From NCBI GenBank assembly GCA_022844345.1, contig JALHLU010000007.1:186001-250000 (forward strand): DNA of 64,000 bases, given 5' to 3'. The translations under genes were made by a program, and so were the position numbers. Within the stretch, counting starts at the first letter, position 1, and each line of letters starts with the position of its first letter. Below, one piece after another: positions 28,951 through 36,713 of this stretch. The stretch is from Hyphomonadaceae bacterium. GTDB lineage: Bacteria; Pseudomonadota; Alphaproteobacteria; Caulobacterales; Hyphomonadaceae. Under the pieces are notes generated by a model, which had not been told where the DNA came from, did not search any database, and saw only the letters and a list, made by a program, of their open reading frames with translations.

Positions 28951-29742
28951 TCAGTTCCAGGGCTTGTAGACCGATACTGCGGGAGGAAGCTCCGGCTCCT
29001 TTTTCGGCGGCCTTGCGGGCTGCGCTGCGACGCTCGCGACCATTCCGGATTCTGGCGTCTGGACCGAACGGGCGCTGAAGCCCTTGATCAAGAATGCCGG
29101 GTGGGCCGCAGCAGGGGCCGGCGCTGCCCGCGCAGCAGACACGAGTGGCGGCGGCATGGCGGGGGCAGGCTCGGGCTCGGGCGTTTTTGCAAAGCTCTCA
29201 ACGGCCCCGAAGGCTGGCTTCGGCAACGCCGCCGATGAAGGGGCGATGGGTGCAGCGGCGGCAGGGGCGGACCTCGGCGGCTCGGCGCGAACGATCTCCT
29301 GTGGCGGGGCGCGGTTGGGCTCAGGCGGCGGGGCGGCATGGGGCGGAGGCGGGGTCGAGGCCACCGCGGGCTGCGGCGCGGGCGCTGGTTCAGCGAAGGT
29401 CTTCGAGGGAGTCGAGAGCGAGGAAAGGATGCTTGCAATCGCAGCCTCCGCGCCGCGCGCCACGCGATGAGCCTTCCCGGCCATTGCGGCGACGTGCGTG
29501 GCGAAGGTGCCCGCGCCATCGGGCCAGGGGGTTGCAGCAAGATCGGCCGCGTCGGCGCGCTCGAGCTCCCGGCCATCGCCACGCAGGAGGCGCAGGGTCG
29601 GCGGCTCGGCCTCGACCTCGACGACATAGCCTTCGGAATCGAACCGCGAGGATTGGCGCTCGCCCTCCTGCCACGCGATGTGGCCGGCGTCTGTCAGTTC
29701 GCAGAGTTTGCGAATGAGCTGTTGCGTCGATGGATGCAGCAT
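28951..29742 (-). CDS. Hypothetical protein with Pro/Ala-rich C-terminal half
   Basis: The 263-aa product has an N-terminal segment of about 95 residues that looks folded (TQQLIRKLCELTDAGHIAWQ, then VEVEAEPPTLRLLRGDGREL). It is followed by a long Pro/Ala/Glu-rich, probably unstructured region. No signal peptide or membrane helix is visible, so it is likely cytoplasmic. I do not recognise a family. It converges on the lipoprotein gene with only 4 nt between stops, and lies downstream of vsr in the same direction. Confidence 0.65.
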   Translation of the reverse strand: MLHPSTQQLIRKLCELTDAGHIAWQEGERQSSRFDSEGYVVEVEAEPPTLRLLRGDGRELERADAADLAATPWPDGAGTFATHVAAMAGKAHRVARGAEAAIASILSSLSTPSKTFAEPAPAPQPAVASTPPPPHAAPPPEPNRAPPQEIVRAEPPRSAPAAAAPIAPSSAALPKPAFGAVESFAKTPEPEPAPAMPPPLVSAARAAPAPAAAHPAFLIKGFSARSVQTPESGMVASVAAQPARPPKKEPELPPAVSVYKPWN

Positions 29743-29791
29743 TTTGTATTCAGCCTCCCGGGATGAAGGATGGGAGCGGAGAGGGGCTGGG

Positions 29792-30205
29792 TCAAGTTTG
29801 GCGGATGAGCCGGGCGATGCGGCGTGAAAGCTTTGCGGGATCGCGGGTTTCGCATTCCCAGAGGGTGCGCGGGGCCCAGCCCAGCTTGCGGAGCGCGGCG
29901 GCGGCGGCTTTGTCGCGCACTATGTTGCGGCTGATCTTGGCCTGCCAGTAGGCGCGGTTGGTCTGTGGCATGCGGGCGCCGCGTTGGCAGTCGTGGCCGT
30001 GCCAGAAGCAGCCATGGACGAAGAGGACGATGCGGCGCGAGGGGAAGGCCAGATCCGGCTTGCCGGGCAGATCGTCGCGATGGAGCCGGAAGCGCAGCCC
30101 AAGGGCATGGGCTGCGCGGCGAACCGCGAGTTCGGGCGTGGTGTCCTTCGACTTCACCGCGCGCATCACGGCGGAGCGTTGTGCAGGGTTGAAGACGTCC
30201 GTCAT
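29792..30205 (-). CDS. vsr: Very short patch repair (Vsr) DNA mismatch endonuclease
   Basis: The 137-aa product has the Vsr core: AVMRAVKSKDTTPELAVR at the N-terminus, LPGKPDLAFPSRR with the catalytic aspartate, the zinc/active-site motif VHGCFWHGHDC, and YWQAKISRNIVRD. Vsr nicks 5' of the T in T:G mismatches that arise by deamination of 5-methylcytosine. The C5-cytosine methyltransferase on the same strand about 400 bp upstream is the natural partner. An unrelated gene on the other strand separates them. The track start at 30394 runs into that gene, and I use the ATG at 30205 before the conserved N-terminal helix. Confidence 0.9.
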   Translation of the reverse strand: MTDVFNPAQRSAVMRAVKSKDTTPELAVRRAAHALGLRFRLHRDDLPGKPDLAFPSRRIVLFVHGCFWHGHDCQRGARMPQTNRAYWQAKISRNIVRDKAAAAALRKLGWAPRTLWECETRDPAKLSRRIARLIRQT

Positions 30206-30292
30206 CGGAAGGTTTGCCGCGAAGAGGTTGAATCCAAGTGTGCGCAGGGCGAATGTGCTCCACCCGATTCTATCTTGAAGCAAGGAAACGTC

Positions 30293-30562
30293 ATGGCTCG
30301 TACAACGCACCGCAGCTCGAAGGGCACGAAACTCTACGCCGTTCGCGACAAGGAAGGCCAGTTCAAGGATATCCAGACCTACAAGCGCGCGCATGGGCAG
30401 GACATCAAGCGCACCAGCATGGCGGAAACAGCCGCGAAGAAAGCAGCTGCGAAGAAGGCTGCCAAGAAAGCTCCGGCCAAGAAGGCGGCTGTGAAGAAGA
30501 CGGCCGTGAAGAAGATGGCTGTGAAGAAAGTGGCGAAGAAGGCTGCAGCGAAGAAGAAGTGA
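30293..30562 (+). CDS. Histone H1-like lysine/alanine-repeat protein
   Basis: The 89-aa product has a short N-terminal domain (RTTHRSSKGTKLYAVRDKEG, QFKDIQTYKRAHGQD) and a C-terminal tail made of AAKKAAAKKA/VKKTAVKKMA repeats, like bacterial histone-H1/Hc1-type DNA-binding proteins. The tail should bind nucleic acid non-specifically and help compact DNA. The ATG at 30293 has the ribosome site AAGGAA. The track ORF from 29984 overlaps vsr in antisense and is not used. It sits between vsr and the methyltransferase but reads against them. Confidence 0.85.
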   Translation: MARTTHRSSKGTKLYAVRDKEGQFKDIQTYKRAHGQDIKRTSMAETAAKKAAAKKAAKKAPAKKAAVKKTAVKKMAVKKVAKKAAAKKK

Positions 30563-30588
30563 TCGGGAGGGCGCGTATGCGGGCGGCG

Positions 30589-31719
30589 TCAGGCCGCGGC
30601 GCGCGCGCCCTTTGCTCCGGCGAGCGGAGCGAGCAGGTTCTGCCCGAGCCAGCGGACGACGGGAACCGAGACGCCATCGCCCATGACCTTGAGCGCGTTG
30701 GTCTCGCTCTTTGGCAGTTTGTAGCTGTCGGGCAGGCCCATGAGGCGGGCGGCTTCGCGGGCGAGCAGCGGGCGCAGGCGGACGCGGCCTTTCTCGGTGA
30801 CAATGAGGAGCTGTTTGGACGAGCCGCCGGCAGGCGTGCGCAGGCAGCCGGCGAGGCCGTCATAGCGGATCTCGGCGCGCTGGATGCGTTTGCCGTTCTC
30901 GATGCGGATGCGGCGGTAGACGGCGCCGGCGTTCCAGCTGGGATCAGCAAGGGCGGCTTCGACACGCTGGCGATGCAAGGGCGCCATCTGCGAGATGAGG
31001 CGCTGCGTGTCTGCGTCCGAGCGCCAGGCGGCGTCGGGCGGATCACGATCGAGCAGGGCCGCAAGATCGGCATTGCGGCGCGGCGGGTGGGGCAGGCGCC
31101 ACCAGACCCAGGCGAGGTGAGTCTGGTCGGGAAGGTTCGCGGCGGCGGCGCGCAGGGCGGGCGGATGGAAAGTGTCGTCGGGCTGGTCCGACACGAGGCC
31201 GGGCGGAAGCTTGCCCTTGTGCGCGACGATGAAGAGGCGCTGGCGCGATTGGGGAGAGAACAGCGCGGCGTCGATCTGCATGGCGCCGACGCGATAGCCG
31301 GCGTCGGCGAGCGTGGTGAGAAGGGTGGCGAGATCGCGTCCGCCATGGCTGGAGATCAGGCCGGAGACGTTTTCGATGACGATGGTCTTCGGGGCGGCCT
31401 CGCCCTTTTTCTCGATGATGTTCCAGAAGCCCCAGAAGGCGCCCGAGCGCGGCGCGTTGAGGCCGCGTCTGCCCCCGGCGAGGGACAGGTCCTGGCAGGG
31501 GAAGCTGGCCCAGGCCAGGGCGGCGGCAGGAATGTCGGCCGGGCGCAGGTTCCAGATATCGCCCTGGACGATGGGGTCTCCGGGGTTGTTGGCGCGATAG
31601 GCCTCGCACTTCATCGGGTCGATGTCGTTGGCGAAGGCGCAGTCCATCAGGCCGTCGAGGCCGGCGCGGGCCATGCCGCCGCCGGCGAAGAATTCGAGGA
31701 AGGTCGGGCGGGTCGCCAT
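30589..31719 (-). CDS. DNA (cytosine-5-)-methyltransferase, Dcm-like
   Basis: The 376-aa enzyme shows the ordered C5-methyltransferase motifs: FLEFFAGGGMARAG (motif I, AdoMet), SFPCQDLSLAGGR (motif IV, catalytic Cys in PCQ), IENVSG (motif VI), QSRQRLFIVAH (motif VIII), REAARLMGLPDSYKL (motif IX) and VMGDGVSVPVVRW (motif X). The target-recognition domain sits between VIII and IX, so the recognition sequence cannot be read. No restriction endonuclease is adjacent. With vsr nearby, it looks like an orphan Dcm/Vsr-type pair rather than a restriction-modification system. Confidence 0.92.
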   Translation of the reverse strand: MATRPTFLEFFAGGGMARAGLDGLMDCAFANDIDPMKCEAYRANNPGDPIVQGDIWNLRPADIPAAALAWASFPCQDLSLAGGRRGLNAPRSGAFWGFWNIIEKKGEAAPKTIVIENVSGLISSHGGRDLATLLTTLADAGYRVGAMQIDAALFSPQSRQRLFIVAHKGKLPPGLVSDQPDDTFHPPALRAAAANLPDQTHLAWVWWRLPHPPRRNADLAALLDRDPPDAAWRSDADTQRLISQMAPLHRQRVEAALADPSWNAGAVYRRIRIENGKRIQRAEIRYDGLAGCLRTPAGGSSKQLLIVTEKGRVRLRPLLAREAARLMGLPDSYKLPKSETNALKVMGDGVSVPVVRWLGQNLLAPLAGAKGARAAA

Positions 31720-31961
31720 GGGGGGAGTTTGCCGCGATTCGGGAAGGGACGCTTGGGGGCATGGGGGGTGAGAGGCATGGGGGCGCGGGCTCGCGGTCTC
31801 GCAGATCGGGCCTGCCAGGTGGTGGTTTTTAGGTCAGGTCACATCGAGGTCGGGTGAGGCCTTGTTGGCTAGCTCCGGCGGCGATGGTTGGGGTCAAGTC
31901 CGTGCGGCTTTTCGTTTTGCGCACGGGTCCGCGTTCTCGCAGGCGGGGCCTGCGAGGCGCG

Positions 31962-32576
31962 TTACGGGTTCGCTCCTTCAATCGAGTGTGGGGTTGCTCG
32001 CACGAGGGTTGCGGCGAGAGCTGTGAGCACGGCCTCGTGGTTCGACGGGCGCAACGCCATGCGATGCATGGCCTTGCTGCTCACCATGAGGCCTGACTGA
32101 AAGCTCGACACACCCACCGCCTCATGGTGAGCAGCATGGCGGAGCCATGCGTCCGTCGAACCATAGGCTCCGAGGGGATCGGCGTTGCGGAGGCGCTTCA
32201 GCCTGTCAGCGTGGGCTTGCGCGCGTTGCTCCATCTCGGTGCAGGCGATGACGAGGGCGGCGATGCGGGCGAGGAGTTCGGGCAGGCTCTTGGCGCGGGT
32301 GAGGCGCGGCGTTGCGCGGCGGTGCGGCAGGCCGGGGCGGATGCGGGCGATCTGGCAGCCGCGCATGGCGATCCAGAGGCGGAGGGAGTCTTCGGCGTCG
32401 AGGATCAGCTGTTCGAGGTGGAGGCGCAGGGCTGGGTTGATCAGGAGTTCGGCGAGCGTGGCTTCGTCTTGCGAGACGTGGACGAGTTGCAGCGCGCGAT
32501 GACGTAGGCCTTCGGCGACCTGGCGGATGGGATCGCCGGGGAAGAGCGCACGCAGGATGAGCCAGAGCCAGGACAT
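31962..32576 (-). CDS. Hypothetical protein with repeat-derived C-terminus (tentative)
   Basis: The ORF encodes about 204 aa starting MSWLWLILRALFPGDPIR. The first 135 residues look like real protein (helical, EDSLRLWIAMRGCQIARI, LPELLARIAALVIACTEMEQ). The last 65 or so are encoded by a palindromic repeat that also occurs elsewhere in the window, which suggests the original 3' end was lost or extended by the repeat. There is no signal peptide beyond a hydrophobic start. I do not recognise a family. A further start at 32585 is possible. Confidence 0.45.
   Translation of the reverse strand: MSWLWLILRALFPGDPIRQVAEGLRHRALQLVHVSQDEATLAELLINPALRLHLEQLILDAEDSLRLWIAMRGCQIARIRPGLPHRRATPRLTRAKSLPELLARIAALVIACTEMEQRAQAHADRLKRLRNADPLGAYGSTDAWLRHAAHHEAVGVSSFQSGLMVSSKAMHRMALRPSNHEAVLTALAATLVRATPHSIEGANP
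32033..32167. repeat. Two inverted copies of a CCTCATGGTGAGC-type palindromic repeat
   Basis: One copy (32033-32091) reads CCTCGTGGTTCGACGGG to CTCACCATGAGG, and an inverted copy (32120-32167) reads CCTCATGGTGAGC to GTCGAACCATAGG. Both contain an extra CCATGC/GCATGG hairpin inside. The same family occurs at 40810-40895. It resembles the short dispersed palindromes common between genes in alphaproteobacterial chromosomes. Confidence 0.8.
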
Positions 32577-32765
32577 GGGGAGCATTCTGCGCCCATTCCG
32601 GGCCCGGCTGGTTCTGCGCGGCTGCGTCCGACAAGTTTTGGCGCGAAGGGGTTGAAATGGTGGGCGGAGTTTTTTCTGCCTCCGACAGTTTCGGACAGGC
32701 GGTTTCCTACAAATCGGGCCTTACGCGGGCCCCCCTCCGTCACGCCGCGAAGACGCGGCGCGCCA

Positions 32766-32796
32766 CCTCCCCCACTTGCGTTGCAAGTGAGGGAGG
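32766..32796. repeat. Palindromic REP-like element
   Basis: CCTCCCCCACTTGC and GCAAGTGAGGGAGG form a near-perfect 14-bp stem with a GTT loop in the gap upstream of the rplI terminator. A second small hairpin (CGCCGCG-AAGA-CGCGGCG) lies just before it. The rest of the gap 32586-32835 shows nothing further. Confidence 0.7.
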
Positions 32797-32835
32797 CAAG
32801 AGGCCGGGTGAAGTTCAGCGGTCCGGAGAAAGCAA

Positions 32836-32863
32836 AAAGGCCCGCTGTTTCCAGCGGGCCTTT
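32836..32863 (-). terminator. Intrinsic terminator of the rpsF-rpsR-rplI operon
   Basis: AAAGGCCCGCTG and its exact complement enclose a 4-nt loop 26 bp after the rplI stop. On the minus strand the stem is followed by a T-run (TTTTTGC). The identical 28-bp sequence occurs after gmk at 40923. Confidence 0.9.
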
Positions 32864-32888
32864 CTTTGTTGGATCAGGTCGAGCTGGA

Positions 32889-33476
32889 TCAGCCGTCGAT
32901 CGGGCCGCGGTCGAAACCGGCGGCCTGGGCGGCAGCGGCGATTTCCTGGGCGGCTTCGACGTCGGCAGCCTTGTCGGCAGCCTGACCGGCAGCGATCACG
33001 TTCTCACCCTTGGCCTGGCGTTCAGCTTCGTCCGGCGAGCGGGCGACGTTGACCGTGAGCTTGAAGGACACTTCCGGGTGCAGGCGGATGGTGACCTCGT
33101 GAATGCCGATCGTCTTGATCGGCGTGTTGAGGACAACGTGCCGGCGCTCGATCTTGTGGCCTTTGGAGGCGGCAGCTTCAGCGATGTCGCGCGCGGCGAC
33201 AGAACCGTAAAGCTGACCGGTTTCGCCGGCCTGGCGGACCAGGATGTACGACTCGCCTTCGAAGCCGGTTGCGTCCGTTTCGGCCACGGCGCGAGCCTTG
33301 GCGTTGCGGGCTTCGATGGCGGCGCGCTCGCGCTCGAACCGGGCCTTGTTGGCGTCGGTGGCGAGGAGAGCCTTGTGCTGCGGCAGAAGGTAGTTACGGG
33401 CAAAGCCGTTCCTGACCTTCACCACTTCGCCGATGGCGCCGAGGTTTTCGACGCGCTCCAGGAGGATGACTTCCAT
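32889..33476 (-). CDS. rplI: 50S ribosomal protein L9
   Basis: The 195-aa product begins [20 protein letters not shown], the L9 signature, with [20 protein letters not shown], the long central helix, and a C-terminal domain ([37 protein letters not shown]). L9 binds domain V of 23S rRNA at the base of the L1 stalk. An Ala-rich extension of about 45 residues after the usual end makes it longer than the E. coli protein (149 aa), as in many alphaproteobacteria. It is the last gene of the rpsF-rpsR-rplI operon. Confidence 0.97.
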   Translation of the reverse strand: MEVILLERVENLGAIGEVVKVRNGFARNYLLPQHKALLATDANKARFERERAAIEARNAKARAVAETDATGFEGESYILVRQAGETGQLYGSVAARDIAEAAASKGHKIERRHVVLNTPIKTIGIHEVTIRLHPEVSFKLTVNVARSPDEAERQAKGENVIAAGQAADKAADVEAAQEIAAAAQAAGFDRGPIDG

Positions 33477-33489
33477 GGGATGCTCCCTC

Positions 33490-33750
33490 CTATTTCACGA
33501 GATACGGAAGCAGCGACAGATGGCGCGCGCGTTTGATCGCTTGCGACAGGACGCGTTGCTTCTTGGCGGAAACGGCCGTGATGCGGGCCGGGACGATCTT
33601 GCCCTTCTCCGAGATGTAGCGCTGGAGAAGCTTGACGTCCTTGTAGTCGATTGGTGGGGCGTCAGCGCCCGAGAACGGGCACACCTTGCGCCGGCGGCCG
33701 AACGGGCGGCGCGAGGGCAGGTTGGCGATATTGATTTTCTGTTGGGCCAT
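33490..33750 (-). CDS. rpsR: 30S ribosomal protein S18
   Basis: The 86-aa product contains the S18 core [20 protein letters not shown] and [20 protein letters not shown], ending [14 protein letters not shown]18 binds the 30S platform as a heterodimer with S6, whose gene is immediately upstream. The short arginine-rich N-terminus ([14 protein letters not shown]) contains one cysteine. Spacing to rplI is 13 bp. Confidence 0.97.
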   Translation of the reverse strand: MAQQKINIANLPSRRPFGRRRKVCPFSGADAPPIDYKDVKLLQRYISEKGKIVPARITAVSAKKQRVLSQAIKRARHLSLLPYLVK

Positions 33751-33769
33751 TGTGTTGTGCTCCTATCGC

Positions 33770-34237
33770 CTAGCGGTCGCGCGGGGGACGGGGCGGACGA
33801 TCGCCACGGTCTTCGCGGGGCGGACGGTCGCCACGGGGCGGACGGTCGCCAAAGCCGCCACCACCGCCGAAACCACCGCCGAAGTCGTCGTCACGACGCT
33901 TGCGGTCGTCACGATCCTTGCGGGCGATCACGGGCGAGGGCTCTTCGGAGAGAGCTTCGACCTTCACGGTGAGGAAGCGCAGCACGTCTTCGTTGATGCG
34001 CAGGCGGCGCTCGATCTCGTGGATCACGGGACCGGGGGCGTCGATGTTGATCAGCGAATAGTGAGCCTTGCGCGATTTCTTGATCGGGTAGGACAGGTTG
34101 CGGAGGCCCCAGTACTCGGTCTTGCCGACCTTGCCGTTGCCTTCGGTGACGATCTTGGTGATGTCTTCCACCAGCGCGTCGACCTGTTGTGGGGAAATAT
34201 CGGGTCGCGTGACGACCACGTGTTCGTAGAAAGCCAT
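33770..34237 (-). CDS. rpsF: 30S ribosomal protein S6
   Basis: The 155-aa product begins [20 protein letters not shown] and has the S6 ferredoxin-like fold features ([50 protein letters not shown]). The C-terminal 45 residues are an Arg/Asp/Gly/Pro-rich tail ([14 protein letters not shown] repeats), which is a common low-complexity extension in alphaproteobacterial S6. It is the first gene of the ribosomal operon, and the RBS AGAAGGGA precedes the ATG. Confidence 0.97.
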   Translation of the reverse strand: MAFYEHVVVTRPDISPQQVDALVEDITKIVTEGNGKVGKTEYWGLRNLSYPIKKSRKAHYSLINIDAPGPVIHEIERRLRINEDVLRFLTVKVEALSEEPSPVIARKDRDDRKRRDDDFGGGFGGGGGFGDRPPRGDRPPREDRGDRPPRPPRDR

Positions 34238-34268
34238 TTTTCATCCCTTCTTGGAGGGGCGGCGCCAG

Positions 34269-34287
34269 CTGGCCGAAGGGCGGCCAG
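34269..34287 (-). promoter_or_regulatory. Hairpin in the rpsF 5' leader (possible regulatory element)
   Basis: CTGGCCG and CGGCCAG form a 7-bp stem with a CCCTT loop about 30 nt upstream of the rpsF start. S6:S18 leader elements that bind the protein pair are known in many bacteria, but I cannot confirm the conserved bulge here. Confidence 0.25.
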
Positions 34288-34470
34288 ACGACGATGGATC
34301 CCGCGAGCCCGGATGGGCCGAAGGACCGCCTCTCACTTGGAAGCGGCGGGCTATACAGCAAAAGCGGGGAGAATCAAGCATTCCACAGCCCCCAAGGCTG
34401 TTCTCCTTGCGCCCAAACGCCCCAGTTCATAGGAAAACCCACCGCAGACCCCGATTCCGAGGCGTTTCCC

Positions 34471-35430
34471 ATGTCGTTTGCTTTCATCTTCCCCGGCCAG
34501 GGCTCGCAGGCCGTCGGCATGGGCAAGGAGCTGGCGGATGCGTTTCCGGCGGCGAGGGCGGTGTTCGACGAGGTCGATGCGGCGCTGGGCGAGAAGCTGT
34601 CGGACCTGATCTGGGGCGGGCCGATCGAGACGCTGACGCTGACGGCCAATGCGCAGCCGGCGCTGATGGCGGTGAGCCTGGCGGCGGCGCGGGCGCTGGA
34701 GACGGGCTTTGGTGTGACGATTTCGCGGGCGGCGTTCGTGGCCGGGCATTCGCTGGGCGAGTATTCGGCGCTGGCGGCGGCGGGTGCGCTGTCGATCACG
34801 GATGCGGCGCGGCTGCTGCGCAAGCGCGGCGAGGCGATGCAGGCGGCGGCGCCGGCGGGCACGGGCGCGATGGCGGCGCTGATCGGCAAGGTCGATGTCG
34901 AGATTGCGGAGATCATTGCGCTGGAAGGCGGGGCGGCGGGCACGGTGGTGGTCGCCAACGACAACAATGTGGGCAATGTCGTGATCTCGGGCTCGAAGGC
35001 GGGCGTCGAGGCGGCGATTGCTGCGGCGAAGGCGAAGGGCGTGAAGGCCATTCCGCTGCCCGTTTCTGCGCCATTCCATTCGCCGCTGATGGCGCCGGCT
35101 TCGGTCGTGATGGAAGAGGCGCTGGCGGCGGCGACAATCCTTAAACCGGTCGTGCCAGTGGTCGCCAATGTGACGGCGCGGCCGATTTCGGAGCCGGCGG
35201 ACATTCGCCGGCTGCTGGTCGAGCAGGTGACGGGGCGCGTGCGCTGGCGCGAGAGCATTCAGTGGATGGCCGAGACGGTCGAGAAGGGTGGCGGCGGCGT
35301 CTCGATGTTCGTTGAGACAGGCGCGGGCAAGCAACTGTCGGGCATGGTGAAGCGCAATGCGCCGGATGCGGCGACGGTGGCGCTGAACGTACCGGCTGAT
35401 CTTGAGGCGTTTGCGAAGGGGTTGGGTTAG
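34471..35430 (+). CDS. fabD: Malonyl-CoA:ACP transacylase
   Basis: The 319-aa FabD has FIFPGQGSQAVGMG at the N-terminus, the active-site AGHSLGEYSAL (Ser94), the PVSAPFHSPLM motif with the catalytic histidine (about residue 203), and VVPVVANVTARP. It loads malonyl groups on ACP for fatty-acid elongation. The track start at 34294 adds residues unlike FabD, and the ATG at 34471 directly precedes the conserved first strand. It leads the fabD-fabG-acpP-fabF cluster and is divergent from rpsF. Confidence 0.95.
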   Translation: MSFAFIFPGQGSQAVGMGKELADAFPAARAVFDEVDAALGEKLSDLIWGGPIETLTLTANAQPALMAVSLAAARALETGFGVTISRAAFVAGHSLGEYSALAAAGALSITDAARLLRKRGEAMQAAAPAGTGAMAALIGKVDVEIAEIIALEGGAAGTVVVANDNNVGNVVISGSKAGVEAAIAAAKAKGVKAIPLPVSAPFHSPLMAPASVVMEEALAAATILKPVVPVVANVTARPISEPADIRRLLVEQVTGRVRWRESIQWMAETVEKGGGGVSMFVETGAGKQLSGMVKRNAPDAATVALNVPADLEAFAKGLG

Positions 35431-35451
35431 GATTGTGGGCGCCGGCCTGTC

Positions 35452-35579
35452 CCGCTCATCCTGACGAAAGTCAGGATCCAGGGCGGAAGTTGAGGCAGGC
35501 GCATGATTTGGGATGCAGCTCGAATCCGGGACAAGGTTCGAGAGCGGCCCTGGGTCCTGACTTTCGTCAGGACGAGCGG
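35452..35579. repeat. 128-bp composite inverted repeat in the fabD-fabG spacer
   Basis: Two arms of about 34 bp (35452-35485 and 35546-35579) are near-perfect inverted copies (CCGCTCATCCTGAC against GTCAGGACGAGCGG). Each arm is itself a small hairpin with a GAAA/TTTC loop. About 60 bp of unrelated sequence lies between. The arm matches the palindrome inside the gene at 1281-1310. Confidence 0.85.
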
Positions 35580-35595
35580 TGGAGAGGTTCGGCTC

Positions 35596-36330
35596 ATGTT
35601 CAATCTGACTGGCAGGTTTGCACTCGTCACCGGCGCTTCGGGCGGGATTGGCGGGGCGGTGGCCAAGGCGCTGGCGGAGGCGGGCGCCAAGGTGGCGCTG
35701 TCGGGCACGCGGGTGGAGGCGCTGGAGGCGGCGCAGAAGGATATCCCCAACTCTGTGATCCTGCCGTGCAACCTGTCGGACCCGGCCGCGACGGCGGCGC
35801 TGGTGGGGCAGGCGGAAGAGGCGCTGGGCGGGCTGGACATCCTGGTATCGAATGCGGGCCTCACCAAGGACGGCCTGCTGATGCGCATGAAGGACGAGGA
35901 CTGGGACACCGTCCTCAACGTCAACCTCGGCGCGTATTTCCGGCTGTCGCGGGCGGCCATGCGGGGGATGATGAAGCGCCGCCACGGCCGGATCATCGGA
36001 ATCACGTCAGTTGTCGGCGTGACCGGCAATGCCGGCCAGACCAACTATGCCGCCTCCAAAGCCGGAATGATCGGCTTTTCGAAGTCGCTGGCGCAGGAAG
36101 TGGCCAGCCGGAACATTACCGTGAACTGCATTGCGCCAGGGTTCATCGCCACGCCCATGACGGACGTGCTGAAGGACGACCAGAAAGAGGGGCTCCTCAA
36201 GGGAATTCCGGCTGGACGGCTGGGGACGGGGGCTGACATTGCCGCGGCGGCGCTTTATCTCGCATCAGACGAATCCGCTTACGTAACGGGCCAGACCCTG
36301 CACGTTAATGGCGGGATGGCCATGGTCTAG
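35596..36330 (+). CDS. fabG: 3-oxoacyl-ACP reductase
   Basis: The 244-aa short-chain dehydrogenase has TGASGGIGGAVAKALAEAG for NADP, NAG at about 86, and the Ser138-Tyr151-Lys155 triad (IIGITSVVGVTGNAGQ, TNYAASKAG). It also has the FabG end TGQTLHVNGGMAMV. It reduces 3-ketoacyl-ACP in fatty-acid synthesis. The ATG at 35596, behind GAGAGG, fits the family N-terminus. The longer track ORF would translate the repeat element. Confidence 0.95.
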   Translation: MFNLTGRFALVTGASGGIGGAVAKALAEAGAKVALSGTRVEALEAAQKDIPNSVILPCNLSDPAATAALVGQAEEALGGLDILVSNAGLTKDGLLMRMKDEDWDTVLNVNLGAYFRLSRAAMRGMMKRRHGRIIGITSVVGVTGNAGQTNYAASKAGMIGFSKSLAQEVASRNITVNCIAPGFIATPMTDVLKDDQKEGLLKGIPAGRLGTGADIAAAALYLASDESAYVTGQTLHVNGGMAMV

Positions 36331-36449
36331 GCCGGGGCCCTTAAGGCGGCTATGGTCAAAGGAATTCGGGCGTGTTACCGCGCCGAAATGTAGGTTTTTC
36401 CGGGCCCCGGACTTGGTGTTTTGGGGCCACGATACTGGAAGGGATAAAG

Positions 36450-36683
36450 ATGTCCGACGTGATCGAGCGCGTTAAGAAAATCGTGGTCGAGCGCCTGGAA
36501 GTGGACGCTGAGAAGGTCAACGAAAAGGCCTCGTTCATCGACGATCTGGGCGCCGACTCGCTGGACCTGGTCGAGCTCGTCATGGCGTTCGAAGAAGAAT
36601 TCGGCATCGAAATTCCGGACGATGTGCAAGAGCAGATCGGCACCGTGGGCGACGCCGTCCGCTTCATCAAGGAACGCGTCTAA
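36450..36683 (+). CDS. acpP: Acyl carrier protein
   Basis: The 77-aa acidic protein carries the phosphopantetheine site [12 protein letters not shown] (Ser37) and the typical start [16 protein letters not shown]. It carries growing fatty acyl chains for FabD, FabG and FabF, whose genes flank it. A strong GGAAGGGA ribosome site lies just upstream of the ATG, as expected for this very abundant protein. The track start at 36372 lies in the leader. Confidence 0.98.
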   Translation: MSDVIERVKKIVVERLEVDAEKVNEKASFIDDLGADSLDLVELVMAFEEEFGIEIPDDVQEQIGTVGDAVRFIKERV

Positions 36684-36713
36684 CTTACGCGCGCCCCGGT
36701 TCGGAGCCCCATA

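Noticed and set aside
29792-31719. Complete restriction-modification system
   Set aside because: A methyltransferase and Vsr are present but no restriction endonuclease is found within the flanking genes.
30238-31857. 539-aa plus-strand ORF
   Set aside because: It is antisense to the methyltransferase and out of frame with the histone-like gene.
32033-32167. CRISPR-like repeat array
   Set aside because: There are only two inverted copies with no regular spacers and no cas genes, so this is a palindromic element pair.
35452-35579. tRNA gene in the fabD-fabG spacer (GGTTCGAG-like arm)
   Set aside because: The apparent T-arm phrase is part of an inverted repeat. No acceptor stem, D-arm or anticodon arm can be formed around it.
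34351-35985. 544-aa minus-strand ORF across fabD and fabG
   Set aside because: It covers two well-defined fab genes and the repeat between them. Its Arg/His-rich composition marks it as a shadow.
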